Source: Blastococcus mobilis
GTDB lineage: Bacteria; Actinomycetota; Actinomycetes; Mycobacteriales; Geodermatophilaceae
Direction of reading: 5' to 3'
DNA: 64,000 bases
NCBI RefSeq assembly: GCF_900188025.1
Contig: NZ_FZNO01000011.1
Span: 62,001 to 126,000 of the forward strand
A program made the translations under genes and the position numbers. This document shows, one piece after another, positions 61,317-64,000 of this stretch; position 1 is the first letter of the stretch, and each line of letters opens with the position of its first letter. The notes under the pieces were generated by a model, which saw only the letters and a program-made list of their open reading frames with translations, had not been told where the DNA came from and did no database searches.

Positions 61317-62462
61317 CTACACGGTGAGGATGTGGACGCTCGCCGCCCCGGCGTCGAGCCCGGTCGCGGCGCCGCCGAGCATCTGCGCCAGGCCGACCCG
61401 GGCGCCGGGCACCTGCCGGTCGCCGGCGCGGCCGCGGAGCTGATCGGTGAGCTCGCAGATGATCCGGACCCCGGAGGCGGCCAGCGGGTGGCCCAGGGAG
61501 AGCAGCCCGCCGCTGGGGTTGACCGGGATGCGGCCACCCAGGGACGTCGCGCCGGAGCGCAGCAGGCCCACCGACTCGCCGCGCGGGCACAGCCCCAGGT
61601 CCTCGTAGTGCACGAGCTCCTCGGTGGCGAAGGCGTCGTGCAGCTCGACCACGTCCACGTCCTCCGGACCGATGCCCGCCTGCTCGTACGCGGCGGCAGC
61701 GGCCTGGACGCCGAGCGGCATCGTCGTGAGGTCGGCCCGCTTGAAGTCGTAGTCGCCGGAGATCAGCGACGACCCGGTGATCCGGACCGGCTTCTCGGTG
61801 TACTTGCGGGCGAAGTCCGCGGATGCGAGTACCACGGCAGCGGCGCCGTCCGTGTTCGGGCAGCACTGCAGGAGGGTGATGGGGTCCGCGATCATCCGCG
61901 AGCCCAGCACCTCCTCGACGGTGAACCGCTTGCGGTACTGCGCCTTGGGGTTGAGCGCGCCGAACTCGTGCGCCTTCACCGAGACCTGCGCGAAGTCCTC
62001 CTCCTTGGCCCCGTGGGTCTCCATGAGCCGCTTGGCCTGCAGGGCGAACAGCACCGGCATCGACAGGCCCATCTGGCCGTCCAGGTCGTACCTGTCCGGC
62101 GGGATGAGCTTGCCGGCGACCGGGCTGGTGGTCATCGACTCCACCCCGATGGCGATGCCGACGTCGACGTAGCCGGCGGCGATGTCCTTGTACAGGCTGC
62201 GGACGGCGGTGGACCCGCCGGCGCAGGCGTTCTCGACATTGACCATCTCGATCCCGGTGACCCCGAGATCCTTGAGGATGGTCTGGCTGGTGATCATGGC
62301 CTCGTACACGCGGGAGGAGAACGCCGCCTGCAGGTCACCCGGGTCGATGCCGGCATCGGCGATGGCGGTGCGGGCAGCGGCGCCGCCCATCTCCGCGATG
62401 CCGCGCTCCGGGAACTTGCCGAACTCGCTCTGGCCCACGCCGAGGACGACGACGTCATGCAT
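61317..62462 (-). CDS. Thiolase/lipid-transfer protein (Ltp-type), paired with a DUF35 protein
   Basis: Thiolase-fold protein of 381 residues. Cys80 in NVENACAGGS, the HDAFATEE motif and GHPLAASG are present, but the second catalytic Cys is replaced (AQMLGGAATG). The directly upstream Zn-ribbon OB-fold gene (14-base gap) is the typical partner of Ltp/SCP-x thiolases and aldolases that shorten steroid or branched side chains. A 3-ketoacyl-CoA thiolase or a retro-aldol reaction is inferred. TAG stop. Confidence 0.88.
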   Translation of the reverse strand: MHDVVVLGVGQSEFGKFPERGIAEMGGAAARTAIADAGIDPGDLQAAFSSRVYEAMITSQTILKDLGVTGIEMVNVENACAGGSTAVRSLYKDIAAGYVDVGIAIGVESMTTSPVAGKLIPPDRYDLDGQMGLSMPVLFALQAKRLMETHGAKEEDFAQVSVKAHEFGALNPKAQYRKRFTVEEVLGSRMIADPITLLQCCPNTDGAAAVVLASADFARKYTEKPVRITGSSLISGDYDFKRADLTTMPLGVQAAAAAYEQAGIGPEDVDVVELHDAFATEELVHYEDLGLCPRGESVGLLRSGATSLGGRIPVNPSGGLLSLGHPLAASGVRIICELTDQLRGRAGDRQVPGARVGLAQMLGGAATGLDAGAASVHILTV

Positions 62463-62475
62463 GGTGGAACCCCTC

Positions 62476-62877
62476 TCAGGCCGGGACGAAGCGGTAGGCG
62501 AGCACGTCGGCGTCGTCCTCCCGCCACAGCGGGGCGATCTCGAGCTCCATGGGCATCCCCGACCGGAACGGCTTGTCCTCGACCGGCCGCAGCTGGGTGA
62601 AGATGCGCACGCCCCCGGGCAGCACCACGAACCCGACGGCGTGCCCGGGCGGGAAGTGCCGGTTGGGCATGTGGACGGTCGTCGCGCACAGGAGCTCCGC
62701 CTCGCCGCCCAGTTCGACCGTCTCGAGCTCCCGGCCCCGGCAGTCGAGGCACATGTCGGGGGCCGGGAACGAGACGCGACCGCAGCGCGTGCAGCGGCCC
62801 GCGAGCAGGGCCGGCCCGTCGGGGCCCTCCCGGAAGAGGCCCTCGCGGAACGGGGTGGAGGTGGTGGACGTGGTCAT
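62476..62877 (-). CDS. Zn-ribbon domain-containing OB-fold protein (DUF35-like)
   Basis: A 133-residue protein: the N-terminal rubredoxin-like zinc ribbon C-T-R-C ... C-L-D-C (about 32-49) is followed by an OB fold (ELLCATTVHMPNRHFPPGHAVGFVVLPGGVRIFTQL). These proteins bind the neighbouring thiolase or aldolase and are often required for its activity. ATG at 62877. It lies in an operon with the thiolase and the SDR at 62900-63667. Confidence 0.9.
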   Translation of the reverse strand: MTTSTTSTPFREGLFREGPDGPALLAGRCTRCGRVSFPAPDMCLDCRGRELETVELGGEAELLCATTVHMPNRHFPPGHAVGFVVLPGGVRIFTQLRPVEDKPFRSGMPMELEIAPLWREDDADVLAYRFVPA

Positions 62878-62899
62878 GGCCGCTCTTCTCGGGAGGGGA

Positions 62900-63667
62900 T
62901 CACGACGGGCTGAGGATCATGCCGCCGTCGAGGCGGATGGTCCGGCCGTTGTGCATGGGGTTGCGCACGATCTCCTCGACGAGCATGGCGAACTCGTCGG
63001 GGTGGCCCATGCGCTTCGGGAAGAGGGACTGGGCGATCAGGCCCTCCTTTACCGAGGGCGGGACCTGTGCGTACATGGGTGTGTCGAAGGCGCCCGGGGC
63101 GATGGTCATGACGCGGATGCCGTGCGCCGCCAGCTCCCTGCTGAGCGGCAACGTCATACCGACCAGGGCCGCCTTGGAGGCGCTGTAGGAGACCTGGCCG
63201 ATCTGCCCCTCCCACGCGGCACCGGACGACACGTTGATGATGACGCCGCGCTCGCCGTCCTCCTGCGGCTCGTTCTCCGCCATCCCCGGAACGGCGGCCC
63301 GCATCACGTGCACCGGGCCGTAGAGGTTGACCTTGATCCCCTTGTCGAAGGTCTCCAGCGGGATCGGGCCCTTGCGGCTGAGCAGCTTCGCCGGAGCGGC
63401 GATGGCCGCGGCGTTGACCACGATCCGGATCTCGCCGATCTCCCGGGCGTCGGCCAGGACGGCCTCGACCTCCTCGGGGTCGGTGATGTCGGTCCGGGCG
63501 AACCGGTAGCGGTCGCCCAGTTCCGCGGTGAGGTCCTTGCCCCGCTCGGCGTTCACGTCCAGGGCGACGACCGCCCGGGCGCCGCGGTCGAGCAGGCGAC
63601 GGGCGGTCGCCTCCCCGAGCCCCGACGCGCCACCGGTCACGACGGCGACCGAGTCCTCGATCCTCAC
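62900..63667 (-). CDS. SDR family oxidoreductase (3-hydroxyacyl-CoA dehydrogenase type II-like)
   Basis: Short-chain dehydrogenase of 255 residues: TGGASGLG at 11-18, DV/TDIT acidic positions favouring NAD, NAAA at 85-88 in place of NNAG, and Tyr161-x3-Lys165 (YSASK). The sequence resembles the HSD17B10/type II 3-hydroxyacyl-CoA dehydrogenase group ([20 protein letters not shown]-like start; [19 protein letters not shown]). It probably feeds the thiolase downstream. ATG at 63667; the CoA ligase gene upstream ends 53 bases before. Confidence 0.9.
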   Translation of the reverse strand: MRIEDSVAVVTGGASGLGEATARRLLDRGARAVVALDVNAERGKDLTAELGDRYRFARTDITDPEEVEAVLADAREIGEIRIVVNAAAIAAPAKLLSRKGPIPLETFDKGIKVNLYGPVHVMRAAVPGMAENEPQEDGERGVIINVSSGAAWEGQIGQVSYSASKAALVGMTLPLSRELAAHGIRVMTIAPGAFDTPMYAQVPPSVKEGLIAQSLFPKRMGHPDEFAMLVEEIVRNPMHNGRTIRLDGGMILSPS

Positions 63668-63719
63668 GGCTGTCTCCTTCCGGTGCGGGGCCGGCCGGCC
63701 CCGCGGGTCCAGGGCGTGG

Positions 63720-64000
63720 TCACGGCGAGCTGCCGGGCGGCCGCGGGGCGGCCGTGCCGCCGGTCGGCGCGACCTGCGGGACGTCGAGGGCGCGCAGCTT
63801 CTTCTTGTCGATCTTCCCGACCAGCGTCATCGGGAGGGCGTCGAGGACGACGACGTCCTTCGGCGTCTGGTGCGCGCCCTTGGCGCGCTTCACCAGGTCC
63901 TTGAGCTCCTCGCCGTCGAGTTCGGCCCCCGGCCGGGGGACGACGTACGCCGTGACGGCCTCGCCCCACTTCGGGTCTGGCCGCCCGACCACCGCCACCG
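63720..64000 (-). CDS. Acyl-CoA ligase C-terminal part (5' end outside window)
   Basis: The visible 92 residues are the C-terminal domain of an AMP-binding acyl-CoA ligase: VVGRPDPKWGEAVTAYVVPRPG, then DVVVLDALPMTLVGKIDKKKLR, with the catalytic lysine in the VGKIDKK motif. The rest of the gene continues beyond the right edge on the minus strand. It is probably the first gene of the ligase-SDR-OB-thiolase operon. Confidence 0.85.
   Translation of the reverse strand, partial: VAVVGRPDPKWGEAVTAYVVPRPGAELDGEELKDLVKRAKGAHQTPKDVVVLDALPMTLVGKIDKKKLRALDVPQVAPTGGTAAPRPPGSSP

Overview
The window is high-GC actinobacterial DNA with dense gene packing, GTG and TTG starts, and many 4-base stop/start overlaps. 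The gene set and the selenocysteine locus point to Geodermatophilaceae (Geodermatophilus, Blastococcus or Modestobacter). This is inference from gene content and sequence style, because no 16S gene is present.

Layout. 1-16 kb is mostly housekeeping: the end of a VWA protein, nadD-rsfS-phosphatase, degV, comEA-comEC-holA, rpsT on the other strand, lepA-MOSC, an LprG-like lipoprotein with its MFS partner, and a Clp-N/HTH pair with an embedded operator. 17.8-22.7 kb is a compact selenocysteine locus: a WYL protein and selD on the minus strand, and tRNA-Sec, selA and selB divergently on the plus strand. 22.7-31.5 kb carries an enoyl-CoA hydratase, hemW, a DksA-like protein, a DadA-like oxidase and the heat-shock group hrcA (with CIRCE)-dnaJ-rsmE. 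31.5-39.2 kb holds cstA-ybdD and a branched-chain-amino-acid-type ABC transporter with a fused LivM-LivG. 39.2-64 kb is an accessory catabolic region: SDRs, F420-type oxidoreductases, acyl-CoA ligases, acyl-CoA dehydrogenase, SCP-x-type thiolases, a CoA-transferase, a nitroreductase, a TetR regulator and a second Liv-type transporter that contains its own CoA ligase. The substrate is probably a hydrophobic carboxylic acid activated to a CoA ester, but it cannot be named from sequence.

The most important observation is a recoded selenocysteine system. The tRNA-Sec at 19524-19619 has anticodon loop C-U-C-U-A-A-A, hence anticodon CUA, which reads UAG instead of UGA. About 34 kb away, the last gene of the second Liv-type operon (53645-54567) is a GrdB/PrdB-family selenoprotein. 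Its reading frame crosses an in-frame TAG at 54154-54156 exactly where the redox residue is expected (U-P-V-C), and a SECIS-like hairpin follows. At least twelve other genes here use TAG as an ordinary stop, so UAG would be dual-purpose, with recoding set by the SECIS and SelB. UAG-reading tRNA-Sec has been reported before in Geodermatophilus and Blastococcus; this window shows tRNA, SelA, SelB, SelD and a candidate target together.

Two genes, the selenoprotein and a MaoC-like dehydratase, each carry an apparent single-base deletion next to C residues. They are either recent pseudogenes, sequencing indels or -1 frameshift sites. Four transcription units around the TetR gene share a 14-bp operator-like palindrome, TGAYRYNNRYGTCA.
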